A DNA stretch of 64,000 nt from Leifsonia sp. C5G2 (GTDB taxonomy: Bacteria; Actinomycetota; Actinomycetes; Actinomycetales; Microbacteriaceae), in NCBI RefSeq assembly GCF_013359685.1, contig NZ_JABFMV010000009.1:1-64000 (forward strand), in the 5' to 3' direction. This document shows positions 1 to 7,934 of this stretch, one piece after another. Below the pieces are notes generated by a model. That model made no database searches. It was given only the letters and a program-made list of their open reading frames with translations, and had not been told where the DNA came from. How positions within the stretch are numbered: position 1 is the stretch's first letter; the number at the start of each line of letters is the position of its first letter. Both the position numbers and the translations under genes were made by a program.

Positions 1-348
1 CGGGCGGCGGAAAGACACACAAACCGTCAAAGGCAGCGCCGCCGGAGGCGGCTCCTCCCGTCGTTGCCTGAGCGGTATCGCACGACGGGGCCGTCCAGTC
101 GATCTCCGACGCCCGTCACCGACTTATTTCTTCGAGATCGGCTGGTCACAACGGCGCCGGTCGACCACCGAGGCGCGAGTATCCCACGGGCGAGCGCGCT
201 GACAACCGACTGGGGGGAGGCGGCGTCAGATGCGACGGCACCATACCCGGAGGTTCGCTAAGAATCCACCAAGATCAGGGCCGCCATGTGAGCTGCCAGC
301 CTTAGTTGACCTGGATTAGCGGACTTCCGAAAGAGTTCGCGTTCTCCA
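1..348. other. No gene recognised (downstream of trxB)
   Basis: I see no convincing coding region here. The short open frames have no ribosome-binding site and no recognisable protein sequence. The stretch lies downstream of the minus-strand thioredoxin reductase gene and could hold its terminator or the end of an element outside the window, but no clear hairpin with a T-run or transposon terminus was found. Confidence 0.5.
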
Positions 349-1332
349 TCAGGGGTGCGCGAGCGCATTCGCGACCGCGGTCTGCGCCTGGGCGTGCGTG
401 CCCAGCCCGTGCGCGGCGAGATAATGCTCCGCATCTAGGGCGGCAGCGCAGCCGGTGCCCGCGGCTGTGATGGCCTGCCGGTACCGACGGTCGACGAGGT
501 CGCCGCACGCGAACACGCCGGGCAGGTTCGTCTCGGTGGTCGGATGCTGAACCTTCACGTAACCGTCGGCGTCCAGATCGATCTGACCCGCGACCAATGC
601 GCTGCGCGGGTCGTGACCGATCGCCACGAACAGGCCGGTCGCATCCAGGGTGCCCGGCTCGCCCGTGACGGTGTTGCGAACCGTGAGCCCGTTCAGCTTG
701 TCGTCACCGTGGGCTTCGGCGATCTGGGTGTTCCAGCGGATGGTGATCTTGGGGTTCTCTTGCGCCCGATCCTGCATGATCTTCGATGCGCGCAAGGCAT
801 CACGCCGGTGGATGAGGGTTACCGAGTTGGCGAACCGGGTGAGGAACATGGCCTCCTCCAGCGCCGAGTCGCCGCCGCCGGCGACCGCGATGTCCTGATT
901 CTTGAAGAACGCGCCGTCGCAGGTGGCGCACCACGATATCCCGTACCCGGAGAGCCGATCCTCTCCCTCGATGCCGAGCTTGCGGTGCGCCGACCCCATC
1001 GCAAGGACCACGACGTGTGCCTCATACACGGTTCCGCTTCCGGTGGAGATCGACTTGATGTCGCCGGTCAGGTCGACGGCGGTCGCATCATCGTAGACGA
1101 GGCGAGCGCCGAAGCGCTCGGCCTGCTGGCGCAGGTTCTCCATCAGGTCCGGGCCCTGGATGCCGTCGATGAAGCCGGGGAAGTTCTCGACCTCGGTGGT
1201 GTTCATCAGCGCACCGCCGATCTCGACCGAGCTGGTCAGCACGATCGGGTCAAGGCCGGCGCGGGCCAGATAGATCGCGGCCGTGTACCCGGCGGGGCCA
1301 GAGCCGATGACGACAACGTTTTCGACGCTCAC
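349..1332 (-). CDS. trxB: Thioredoxin reductase (NADPH, FAD)
   Basis: This 327-residue flavoenzyme is expected to transfer electrons from NADPH to thioredoxin in the cytoplasm. It has the N-terminal FAD-binding motif [10 protein letters not shown] near residue 10, the redox-active pair CATC near residue 135, a second nucleotide-binding motif [10 protein letters not shown] near residue 152, and the C-terminal FAD motif ACGDLVD. Its length is normal for the family. The start overlaps the end of the upstream arsC by 4 nt (ATGA), so it is the last gene of a minus-strand operon arsR-arsC, arsC, arsC, trxB. This placement implies a dedicated reductant supply for thioredoxin-coupled arsenate reduction; that role is an inference from context. 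Confidence 0.95.
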   Translation of the reverse strand: MSVENVVVIGSGPAGYTAAIYLARAGLDPIVLTSSVEIGGALMNTTEVENFPGFIDGIQGPDLMENLRQQAERFGARLVYDDATAVDLTGDIKSISTGSGTVYEAHVVVLAMGSAHRKLGIEGEDRLSGYGISWCATCDGAFFKNQDIAVAGGGDSALEEAMFLTRFANSVTLIHRRDALRASKIMQDRAQENPKITIRWNTQIAEAHGDDKLNGLTVRNTVTGEPGTLDATGLFVAIGHDPRSALVAGQIDLDADGYVKVQHPTTETNLPGVFACGDLVDRRYRQAITAAGTGCAAALDAEHYLAAHGLGTHAQAQTAVANALAHP

Positions 1333-1991
1333 GCGGGCGTCACCTCCAGACTCGTCAGCAGCTCGCGCACGTGCTGCTCCACCTCGTCGCGGATGACGCG
1401 GACCTGCTCGATGGACTGGCCTTGCGGGTCTTGCAGTTCCCAGTCCTGGTAGCGCTTGCCGGGGTAGATCGGGCAGGCGTCGCCGCAGCCCATTGTGATG
1501 ACGACGTCCGCGGCCTGAACGACGTCGTCGGTCAGCGGCTTGGGGAACTCGCGGCTCATATCCAATCCCATCTCGGTCATCGCCTCGACCACGGCCGGGT
1601 TCAGCTCATGGGCGGGCATCGACCCGGCGGAGCGGACGTGGATGCGGCCGCCGGAGAGCGCCTCGGTGAGGACGGCGGCCATCTGGGAGCGGCCGGCGTT
1701 CTGCTCGCACACGAACAGCACCTCGGGCCAGATCACCGGCAGGGCGCCCTTGGCTTGGGCGAGCGCGGTCAGGCGTTCGGTCGCGAAGTGAATGGTGCGG
1801 GTCGCCAGGTGCGCCTTCACGGTCGCGGTGCGCAGCAGCGCCGTGTACGACTCCAGCACGTACCGTTCGACGGTCTCCCGGTTGAAGATCCCCTCGAACT
1901 TGGCCGCCAGATCGTCGGCGAGACGGCGCAGATACTGTTCCGGGTAGGCGAGTTCCGGCTGGGCTCGGCGCCCCGTCGCGTCGATGGTCAT
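1329..1991 (-). CDS. arsC: Arsenate reductase with N-terminal three-helix domain
   Basis: A predicted 220-residue cytoplasmic arsenate reductase. Residues 15-80 form a helical domain resembling the three-helix-bundle dimerization segment found in actinobacterial ArsC proteins. Residues 90-215 are the low-molecular-weight tyrosine phosphatase fold with the P-loop CEQNAGRS (Cys95) and a downstream CGDACP cysteine pair that could form the resolving disulfide. I chose the ATG at 1991, 5 nt after the preceding arsC stop. A longer frame to 2144 would run back through that gene. The stop overlaps trxB by 4 nt, so translation of the two is probably coupled. Family members use either thioredoxin or mycothiol/mycoredoxin; the sequence alone does not settle which. 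Confidence 0.92.
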   Translation of the reverse strand: MTIDATGRRAQPELAYPEQYLRRLADDLAAKFEGIFNRETVERYVLESYTALLRTATVKAHLATRTIHFATERLTALAQAKGALPVIWPEVLFVCEQNAGRSQMAAVLTEALSGGRIHVRSAGSMPAHELNPAVVEAMTEMGLDMSREFPKPLTDDVVQAADVVITMGCGDACPIYPGKRYQDWELQDPQGQSIEQVRVIRDEVEQHVRELLTSLEVTPA

Positions 1992-1996
1992 GAGCG

Positions 1997-2410
1997 TCAC
2001 ACCGCCGCTGGGAGGAGCTCGGCGAGCAGGTTCTGGACGCGCTGCTTGATATCGTCGCGGATCGGACGGACCTCGTCCACAGGACGCCCGGCCGGGTCGG
2101 TGAGCTCCCAGTCCTCGTAGCGCTTCCCGGGGAAGATCGGGCACGTGTCGCCGCAGCCCATGGTGATGACGACGTCGGACTCCTTGACCGCCTCAGTGGT
2201 GAGGATCTTCGGCTGCTCGCCCGCGATGTCGATGCCCTCCTCGGCCATGACCTGCACGGCGACCGGGTTGATCTGGTCTTTCGGCTCGGAGCCGGCGGAG
2301 AGGACCTCGACGCGGTTTCCGGAGAGCTCGCGCATGTACCCGGCGGCCATCTGGGAGCGGCCGGCGTTGTGGATGCAGACGAACAGGACGGTGGGCTTGG
2401 TGTCAGTCAT
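1997..2410 (-). CDS. arsC: Arsenate reductase, single domain
   Basis: This 137-residue protein is a stand-alone low-molecular-weight phosphatase-type arsenate reductase, converting arsenate to arsenite in the cytoplasm. The P-loop CIHNAGRS places the catalytic cysteine at residue 12, and the segment MGCGDTCPIFPGKRYEDW provides Cys86 and Cys90 for an intramolecular disulfide relay. A good ribosome-binding site (GAGGAGAACC) precedes the ATG. It sits between the arsR-arsC fusion gene and a second arsC, all on the same strand. In related operons an acr3 arsenite efflux gene often occupies the position just upstream; here only 88 nt separate it from the fusion gene. Confidence 0.95.
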   Translation of the reverse strand: MTDTKPTVLFVCIHNAGRSQMAAGYMRELSGNRVEVLSAGSEPKDQINPVAVQVMAEEGIDIAGEQPKILTTEAVKESDVVITMGCGDTCPIFPGKRYEDWELTDPAGRPVDEVRPIRDDIKQRVQNLLAELLPAAV

Positions 2411-2498
2411 GGTTCTCCTCGGTTCTCAACGATCTTCGTTAAGCATAGATGTAGGTCAATGCTTTTTCCAGTCGTCTATCGCCGAATTCGGCAATCGT

Positions 2499-3389
2499 TC
2501 ACTTTTCGATCCGCTCGAGAAGGTCGCGGACGCGACCCTCGATGTCGTTTCGGATCTCGCGGACGCGGGCGATCGGTTGCCCGACGGGGTCGGGGATGTC
2601 CCAGTCCAGGTACTCGCGGCCGGGGTAGATGGGGCAGGCGTCGCCGCAGCCCATAGTGATCACGTAGTCGGCCGCGCGGACCGCTTCGTCGGTGAGCGGC
2701 TTGGGGAATTCGCCGCCGAGCGGGGTGCCGATCTCGTCCAGCACCGTGACGATCGTCGAGCGCACCGCCTCCGCCGGCTCCGAGCCGGCTGTACGGACGA
2801 TGACCCGGTCGCCGGCGAGCTGGCGCAGGATCGCCGAGGCGAGCTGGGAGCGGCCGGCGTTCTGCACACAGACGAACAGCACCTCCGGCACGGTGTGGAT
2901 GGTTTCGTCGGCCCGTAGGAGCGCATCGAGCCGATCGATCGTGAAGCTGCTGGTCTGCGACGCTCGGGTCGGATGCGATCCGTCGCGCTCACCGAGCATC
3001 CGGTAGCTGTCGTGGACATACGAATTGACGGTCTCCGGCGCTAACACCCCTCGGTACCGCGCCGTCAGGTCGGCGACGATGCGCTCCAGCGCGGGTGTGT
3101 CATCGCGTGTCTCGCCGTCTCGGACCAGGTCGGCGACGCGGTCAAGCTGGGAGGGTGTGATCGAGTACCACGCGGTCCGGCCGATCTGTTCGCGCTCGAC
3201 CAGGCCCTCGTTCTTGAGCATCCGCAGGTGGTGCGAGACGGTGGGCTGGGTGAGGCCGAGGGCTTCGGCCATTCGGGTCACCGAGCCTCTGCCTTCCTCT
3301 GAGTCGAGAATGATCCGCAGCAGAGCCGCACGCGTCGGATCGCTGATGCGCTTGAGGCTTTGCAGTCCGGTGACGTTGGCGACACTCAT
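2499..3389 (-). CDS. ArsR regulator fused to arsenate reductase
   Basis: A 296-residue fusion. Residues 1-90 are an ArsR-type winged helix (ISDPTRAALLRI, then the recognition-helix region LTQPTVSHHLRMLKNEGLV). Residues 98-165 form the same helical dimerization domain seen in the neighbouring ArsC. Residues 168-296 are an arsenate reductase with P-loop CVQNAGRS (Cys174) and the CGDACP pair. The ATG at 3389 was chosen because it follows a perfect palindrome and leaves an ArsR domain of normal length; a frame extending to 3506 is not needed. The protein probably represses its own operon and reduces arsenate, so sensing and catalysis may be linked. The domains are visible in sequence; their coupling is inferred. 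Confidence 0.9.
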   Translation of the reverse strand: MSVANVTGLQSLKRISDPTRAALLRIILDSEEGRGSVTRMAEALGLTQPTVSHHLRMLKNEGLVEREQIGRTAWYSITPSQLDRVADLVRDGETRDDTPALERIVADLTARYRGVLAPETVNSYVHDSYRMLGERDGSHPTRASQTSSFTIDRLDALLRADETIHTVPEVLFVCVQNAGRSQLASAILRQLAGDRVIVRTAGSEPAEAVRSTIVTVLDEIGTPLGGEFPKPLTDEAVRAADYVITMGCGDACPIYPGREYLDWDIPDPVGQPIARVREIRNDIEGRVRDLLERIEK

Positions 3390-3404
3390 AGACGTGAGTC
3401 TATG
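3387..3404. promoter_or_regulatory. Palindromic operator of the arsR-arsC fusion
   Basis: CATAGAC-GTGA-GTCTATG is a perfect inverted repeat (7-bp arms, 4-nt spacer). It overlaps the start codon of the fusion gene and the end of the upstream CDF gene. The ATAGA/TCTAT half-sites resemble operators of ArsR-family regulators, so it is probably an autoregulatory site. Confidence 0.6.
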
Positions 3405-4077
3405 CGCCTTGCCGCCCAGCCGTGTCCGGTGCGCCGTCATCCTCGTCGAGCAGCATCCCGACCGAGGTCGCACATGCATCGCCCTTCCATGCTTCGATGC
3501 CCTCACGGGCGGCGAAGAAGGCGATGACGAGACCTGCGATCGGGTCTGCCCACCACCAGCCGAGAAGGCTGTTCACGAGCAAGCCGACCAGCACAGCGGC
3601 GGAGAGATATGTGCAGATCAGCGTCTGTTTGGAGTCCGCCACGGCCGTCGCCGACCCGAGTTCTCGCCCGGCGCAGCGCTCGGCGTAGGAGAGGAACGGC
3701 ATGACGACAACGCTCAGTGCGGTCAGGACGATCCCGACCGGAGAGTGCTGGACGTCGATCCGCCCAACGAGCGAAAGTACTGAGCTGAGGGTCACGTAGA
3801 CGGCGAGCGCGAAGAACGCGAGGGCGATGACGCGCAGGGTCGGCTTCTCCCAGCGCTCGGGGTCGCGGCGAGTGAACTGCCATGCGACGGCAGCCGCCGA
3901 GAGCACCTCGATGGTCGAGTCGAGGCCGAAGCCAATCAGGGCCGTCGAGGAGGCAGCGCTGCCAGCAGCAATCGCCACAACGGCTTCGATGAGGTTGTAG
4001 CCGATGGTTGCTGCGACGATCCATCGAATGCGGCGCTGAAGAACCAGAGCCCGGTCGGCGGAGGCGGCCACGGTCAT
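3400..4077 (-). CDS. Cation diffusion facilitator-type transporter
   Basis: A 225-residue integral membrane protein with about six transmembrane helices and the conserved GFGLDS and ADSKQT motifs of a short cation-efflux (CDF) subfamily. The expected role is export of a divalent metal across the inner membrane. The ATG at 4077 overlaps the stop of the CmtR-like regulator gene (ATGA), so the two are translationally coupled. That neighbour has a cysteine-rich tail typical of Cd/Pb sensors, which suggests cadmium or lead as substrate; this is inference. It lacks the long C-terminal cytoplasmic domain of larger CDF proteins. Confidence 0.82.
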   Translation of the reverse strand: MTVAASADRALVLQRRIRWIVAATIGYNLIEAVVAIAAGSAASSTALIGFGLDSTIEVLSAAAVAWQFTRRDPERWEKPTLRVIALAFFALAVYVTLSSVLSLVGRIDVQHSPVGIVLTALSVVVMPFLSYAERCAGRELGSATAVADSKQTLICTYLSAAVLVGLLVNSLLGWWWADPIAGLVIAFFAAREGIEAWKGDACATSVGMLLDEDDGAPDTAGRQGA

Positions 4078-4417
4078 GCGCACTGACACTCCTCCCCATC
4101 GCAGCATCCGGGTTCCACGAACAAGGTCACCCGCAGGAGCTCGTCCAGCGCGGGCGCGATATGACCGTCGGCGAGCCGGTACCAGGTGCGTCGACCTTCG
4201 GGGATGGCCTCCACCAGACCGCAACCGCGCAGACACGCGAGCTGGTTCGACATCACCTGGCGGGACACCCCAAGTGCTTCGGCGAGATCGGACGGAAAGG
4301 CGGGCGCTTCCCGCAGTGCGAGCAGGATGCCGACCCGGTGGGGTCGGAGAGTGCATGCCCGAACCGCGCGAGAGCGGCAGTGTGCGTGACGGTGGCGGCC
4401 GGTGCGAGTGTCGTCAT
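4074..4417 (-). pseudogene. CmtR-like ArsR-family regulator, frameshifted
   Basis: Two overlapping frames together encode a complete 114-residue ArsR/SmtB-family repressor resembling CmtR. The ATG at 4417 gives an N-terminal part ending ...FGHALSDPT. One base is then missing in the C/G run at 4334-4338, and the protein continues in another frame from VGILLAL through LGVSRQVMSNQLACLRGCGL to a metal-binding-like tail EPGCCDGEECQCA. Restoring one G near 4337 on the plus strand repairs the frame as DPTRVGIL. A GTG inside the second frame (4268) could give only a fragment without the first helices. It is either a recent inactivation or a sequencing error. It lies in an operon with the small cysteine protein upstream and the CDF gene downstream. 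Confidence 0.85.
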
Positions 4418-4426
4418 CGCTCGACC

Positions 4427-4738
4427 TCAGTGAGTGAGAGCGAAGGCGGTCAGCTGCTCCGCCGTCCCCGAGACGATCAGTCGGAGATCGTCGTGCGTGT
4501 CATCGATGTCCCAGTCGACGAACGCACAACAGGACTGTTCGGCGGTCACGAGGTCGCGCAGCTCCGCAAGGGAAGTGTCGTTCTTGACGTAGCCGACGGT
4601 GATGTTGCCGTCGCCGTTCTCACGACTGATGCCGTACCGCTCATCGAAGTCGTGCCAGCGTTTCACTTGTTCCCTGCCAGTGCTGGGAGACAGTGTGCAA
4701 GCGATCGGGAGTCCGTTGAGGGGGCCGACATGCGTCAT
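4427..4738 (-). CDS. Small cysteine-containing protein of metal operon
   Basis: A 103-residue soluble protein whose function I do not recognise. It has a cysteine at position 14 and a Cys-Cys pair at 70-71 within EQSCCAFVDWDI, a pattern that suggests thiol chemistry or soft-metal binding. The ATG at 4738 is preceded by a palindromic operator at 4749-4764, which supports this start over an in-frame one at 4849 that would run into the flavoprotein gene. It stands 9 nt upstream of the CmtR-like regulator gene, so it is probably the first gene of the small-protein/regulator/CDF operon. Confidence 0.7.
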   Translation of the reverse strand: MTHVGPLNGLPIACTLSPSTGREQVKRWHDFDERYGISRENGDGNITVGYVKNDTSLAELRDLVTAEQSCCAFVDWDIDDTHDDLRLIVSGTAEQLTAFALTH

Positions 4739-4748
4739 GTTCTGATGA

Positions 4749-4764
4749 TACAGCGATTGCTGTA
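4749..4764. promoter_or_regulatory. Palindromic operator upstream of the Cd/Pb-type operon
   Basis: TACAGC-GATT-GCTGTA is a perfect inverted repeat 10 nt upstream of the ATG at 4738. Its position and form fit an ArsR/SmtB-family operator, most simply for the CmtR-like regulator encoded two genes downstream. Confidence 0.5.
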
Positions 4765-4805
4765 CTAACGGAACGTTCGCACGCGGCCACCCACGCGTCA
4801 GCCCG

Positions 4806-6116
4806 CTAGGAGCAGCACGAGGACCCGCTCGCGCCGGTCGAACAGACACCTGTGGCCGGGAGCACGAGTTGCACGTTGCGTGCCGACGCGATGTCGCCGG
4901 CGAGGTAGGCGGTGATGGATCGGACCTGCTCGTATCCGGTGGCGAGGAGGAACGTCGGGGCGCGTCCGTAGGACTTCATCCCGGCGAGGAAGAAGTTCGG
5001 TTCCGGCTGCTCCAGCTCGGCGAACCCGTGGGGCTCGACCGTGCCGCAGGAGTGGATGTTGGGGTCGATCAGCGGCGCCAGCCGGACGGGAGCCTCCACG
5101 ATCTCGTCCAGGTCGAGCCGGATCTCGCGCAGCATGTCCAGGTCGGGCCGGAAGCCTGTCGCGTTCACCACGATGTCGGTGTCGTGCTCGACGAGCTCGC
5201 CCGCTCGCTGGCCGATCAGCTTGACGCCGTTCTCGGTTGCGGCGAGGCGGAGGATTTCGAACCGGTCGAGCTGCTGGATGGCGCCGGTACCGATGAGGCG
5301 GTCGACGCGCTTGCCGATGGCGGCGCGCTCGATCAGCTGGTCGTTATCCGAAGTGGCGACCCGGACGGCGCTGGCGTTGCGGATGAGCCAGGTGATCTGC
5401 GTCTCCGGCACCTCGCGCTTGAGGGCGGCGAGGTTCAGGAGGGTGTTCGCTGCGGAGTGGCCCGCGCCCACGACGGTGACGCGCTTGCCGGCGAACCGGT
5501 CGCGCTCGCGCCCAATCACATCCGGCAGAGCGTGCGAGACGTGCCCGGCGACCGACGGCAGTCCGAGGGGGTCCAGCCCGGACGAGGCCAGACTGTTCGG
5601 GGTCAGGTAGGTGCCGGACGCGTCGATGACGGCGCGGGCCGTGACCTCCCGCACGCCGTCCGCATCGCTGATGCGGAGCAGGAACGGGGTGTCGTCGCGG
5701 CCGGTGCTGCGGGTGCGGTCCATGCCCTCGCGACTGACATCGGTGACCGTGACGCCGTAACGGATGTGCGGACGGATCGAGTCGAGTGCAGCCAGCGGCG
5801 CCAGGTAGTCATCCAGGAATTGGCCGCCGGTGGGCAGCTTCTTCTCGTCGGGACTCGCCCACCCTGTTTCAGCCAGGAGCCGGGCTGCGGCCGGGTCGAC
5901 GAGCATCTTCCAGGGCGAGAAGAAGCGGATGTGCGCCCACTGGGAGACGGTGTGACCGGACGCGTCGCCGGTCTCGTAGATCTCGAACGGGATGCCGCGT
6001 TCGATCAGGTGGGCGGCGGCCGCGAGCCCGATCGGCCCGGCGCCGATGATCGCCACCGGGAGCCCGTCGAGGCGGCTGCTGCGGACCGTGGGTACGGTCA
6101 GGTCGACGAGGGTCAT
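4806..6116 (-). CDS. FAD/NAD(P)-dependent oxidoreductase of ars cluster
   Basis: A 436-residue flavoprotein related to flavin-containing monooxygenases and the ArsO-like proteins of ars operons. The FAD-binding GAGPIGLAAAAH motif lies near residue 25 and the NAD(P)-binding GAGHSAANTLLN motif near residue 200. The substrate cannot be read from sequence; oxidation of an arsenical or a thiol-linked role is possible. The C-terminus ends in a short cysteine-rich tail with Cys425, Cys434 and Cys435, which is unusual for the family and looks like an added metal-binding or redox extension. It is transcribed divergently from arsR (6202), and the 85-nt gap contains repeated ATCGAA half-sites. Confidence 0.8.
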   Translation of the reverse strand: MTLVDLTVPTVRSSRLDGLPVAIIGAGPIGLAAAAHLIERGIPFEIYETGDASGHTVSQWAHIRFFSPWKMLVDPAAARLLAETGWASPDEKKLPTGGQFLDDYLAPLAALDSIRPHIRYGVTVTDVSREGMDRTRSTGRDDTPFLLRISDADGVREVTARAVIDASGTYLTPNSLASSGLDPLGLPSVAGHVSHALPDVIGRERDRFAGKRVTVVGAGHSAANTLLNLAALKREVPETQITWLIRNASAVRVATSDNDQLIERAAIGKRVDRLIGTGAIQQLDRFEILRLAATENGVKLIGQRAGELVEHDTDIVVNATGFRPDLDMLREIRLDLDEIVEAPVRLAPLIDPNIHSCGTVEPHGFAELEQPEPNFFLAGMKSYGRAPTFLLATGYEQVRSITAYLAGDIASARNVQLVLPATGVCSTGASGSSCCS

Positions 6117-6132
6117 CCGTCATTCTCCATTC

Positions 6133-6172
6133 ATCGAAGGTTTTCGATTTATAGTGTGCATGCTTCATCGAA
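6133..6172. promoter_or_regulatory. Operator region between flavoprotein gene and arsR
   Basis: ATCGAA-GGTT-TTCGAT (6133-6148) is a perfect inverted repeat, and a third ATCGAA half-site lies at 6167-6172. The sites fall between two divergent genes. They probably bind the ArsR encoded at 6202 and control both directions. Confidence 0.6.
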
Positions 6173-6201
6173 ATCTGTCAATGTATGGGTACACTAACAG
6201 C

Positions 6202-6555
6202 ATGGCCGTTCTCGAAGCACTCCCGATCACACCCGTGAATGCCTGCTGCACTCCCGTGACGAGCGAGACCCTCTCGCTCGACGAGGCGGAGTCGATGGCC
6301 ACGGCGTTCAAGGCGCTCGGCGACCCCACCCGGCTCCGCCTGCTCTCGATCGTGGCCAACTCCGAGGGCCAGGAGGCGTGCGTGTGCGACCTGACCGAAC
6401 CGGTCGGGCTCAGCCAGCCGACGGTGTCGCATCACCTTAAGCTTCTGCTGGACGCGGGCTACATCACCCGATCGAAGCGCGGCACCTGGTCGTACTACAA
6501 GCTGGTCCCGGGAAGCCTGGAGCGCGTGTCGAAGGTGCTCACGACGGCACTGTGA
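6202..6555 (+). CDS. arsR: ArsR-family arsenite-responsive repressor
   Basis: A 117-residue winged-helix repressor. It has the ArsR core ALGDPTRLRLLSIV, the CVCDL metal-site motif (Cys60 and Cys62) and the recognition helix GLSQPTVSHHLKLLLDAGYI. A further Cys-Cys pair at 15-16 near the N-terminus may take part in a three-thiolate arsenite site. The ATG at 6202 follows the operator region. The stop overlaps the next gene by 4 nt (GTGA). It is expected to repress the divergent flavoprotein operon and its own transcript until arsenite binds. Confidence 0.93.
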   Translation: MAVLEALPITPVNACCTPVTSETLSLDEAESMATAFKALGDPTRLRLLSIVANSEGQEACVCDLTEPVGLSQPTVSHHLKLLLDAGYITRSKRGTWSYYKLVPGSLERVSKVLTTAL

Positions 6556-7232
6556 CCGAGCTCGCCCAGCCGCCTGTCGCAACGAGGCAGCCATCGCGCT
6601 GGAGTCTCGCCGCACTGTCGGCCGGCCAGATCCTGAACTGGGGGATCCTCTACTACGCCCCGGTCGTAGAGCATCGGGTGTCTACCGTGGTCCGAACCCG
6701 TCGGTTCTGGGTGCTGGTGGGCACGATGTCGCTGATCACCACCAGCCTGTATGCGGTGACCCTCGCGATCATTCCGCTCTTCACGGAGAAGGGCATGAGC
6801 TACGGCGTCGCCGCGCTGGCCCTGGGGTTGGTGGGCGCCGGACAGGTGATCGGCCGGTTGCTGTTCTACCTGACCCCTCACCGCTCGAAGCCGTCGCTGC
6901 CGATCGCGGTCATCGCTCTCGGGTCGACCGTTGGGCTGCTCGGGCTTGCCCTGATCCCTGGCCCGGTGTGGCTGCTGATTCTCGTCGCGATCCTGGTCGG
7001 CGCGATACGCGGCGCTCACACACTGGTTCAGGCGTCCGCTGTCGCCGACCGTTGGGGAGTCCACAACTACGGGTCGATCAACGGTGTCTTCGCCGCCCCG
7101 ATCACTGTGCTGACGGCGCTCGCACCGGCGCTCGGGCCCCTTATCGCCAACAGCGTCGGCAGCTACGCGGGGATGGCCGCGCTCATGGCCGGCGTGGCCT
7201 TGGCAGCGTTGGCTCTCTCGCGGGCGACCTAG
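6552..7232 (+). pseudogene. MFS transporter with large internal deletion
   Basis: The open frame encodes 226 residues from a GTG start overlapping the arsR stop. Residues 15-40 match a first transmembrane helix of a major facilitator transporter (SLAALSAGQILNWGILYY). The sequence then jumps to what looks like the start of the second half (TRRFWVLVGTMSLITTSLYA) and continues normally to the end. Helices 2-6, roughly 170-190 residues, appear to be missing without loss of frame. A full transporter would be near 400 residues. It is probably non-functional as a classical transporter, though a six-to-seven-helix product could be made. Its stop codon overlaps the convergent neighbour's stop in a shared CTAG. 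Confidence 0.75.
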
Positions 7233-7894
7233 CTCGGCGTCAAATGCGCTGCGAGGGAGTCGATCCTGCGCGCGATCTCCTGGAAGGCCGACTCGAACGC
7301 CTGCGCACTGCCGTCTAACACCGGGTCCGGAATCGACCAGTGCGCACCTCCCAGCCCCAGCTCCTCGTGTGCGCGGTCGCAGACGGTCACCACATAGTCG
7401 CCGTCCGCGATGACGTCCGCATAGAGCTTCGGCCGACCGATCAACGCCACGCCGTGGTGCGCCGCCACCTGAACGGCGCCCTCTGCGACGCGTGCCGCCG
7501 GATGCGTACCGGCCGAGACGGCCGGGACCGTGCTGGTGCGCGACCAGAGCGCCTCCGCCAGTTGCGAGCGTGCCGAGTTCGCAGTGCAGACGAAGACGAC
7601 GCGGTGCGCTGCGGCATCGGCCGACGGCCCCAGCGCCGCGAGCGCGGCCGGCCGGAGGCGCACGTACGTTCTCCGGCGATCTCCCTCCGAGCGCTCGCGC
7701 ACGATGATCCCTTGACGCTCCAGGACCGCGAGATGGTGCGCTAGCAGATTGGTCGACACCCCGAGCTCCGCGACGAGCTCTCCCGGTGTCAAGTCGCCGA
7801 TCACGAGGAGGTCCAGGACCCGCAGGCGCAACGGATCGGCGAGGGCCGCGTGCAACGCAGCCCGCTCCTCCAAGGGATTTCGCCCACTGTTCAT
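7229..7894 (-). CDS. ArsR-type regulator fused to LMW-phosphatase/ArsC domain
   Basis: A 221-residue fusion with a winged-helix domain at residues 8-85 (LADPLRLRVLDLL, then GVSTNLLAHHLAVLERQGII) and a low-molecular-weight phosphatase domain at residues 98-215 with P-loop CTANSARS (Cys103). Unlike the arsC genes at 1-3 kb it has no CGDxCP pair; only one later cysteine (TVCDRAHEE) is present. This suggests a different resolving mechanism, for example mycothiol. ATG at 7894 was chosen over an upstream in-frame GTG because it sits at the edge of the palindromic operator. It is divergent from the aquaporin gene, which it probably controls. Confidence 0.88.
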   Translation of the reverse strand: MNSGRNPLEERAALHAALADPLRLRVLDLLVIGDLTPGELVAELGVSTNLLAHHLAVLERQGIIVRERSEGDRRRTYVRLRPAALAALGPSADAAAHRVVFVCTANSARSQLAEALWSRTSTVPAVSAGTHPAARVAEGAVQVAAHHGVALIGRPKLYADVIADGDYVVTVCDRAHEELGLGGAHWSIPDPVLDGSAQAFESAFQEIARRIDSLAAHLTPS

Positions 7895-7901
7895 TGCCTC
7901 A

Positions 7902-7934
7902 ATCTTGACTGAGGTAACTTGCACCGGTCAAGAT
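7902..7934. promoter_or_regulatory. Operator between arsR-arsC fusion and aquaporin genes
   Basis: ATCTTGAC (7902-7909) and GTCAAGAT (7927-7934) form a perfect 8-bp inverted repeat with a 17-nt spacer in the divergent intergenic region. A shorter CTCA/TGAG pair is nested around the left arm. The likely ligand is the divergently encoded ArsR-ArsC fusion. Confidence 0.55.

Noticed and set aside
64-261. Small open frame at the left edge
   Set aside because: No ribosome-binding site, Ser/Thr/Pro-rich by composition, no recognisable protein.
4076-4768. Plus-strand frame across the CmtR-like regulator
   Set aside because: Arg/Gly-rich with no domain; the minus strand explains the region once the frameshift is accepted.
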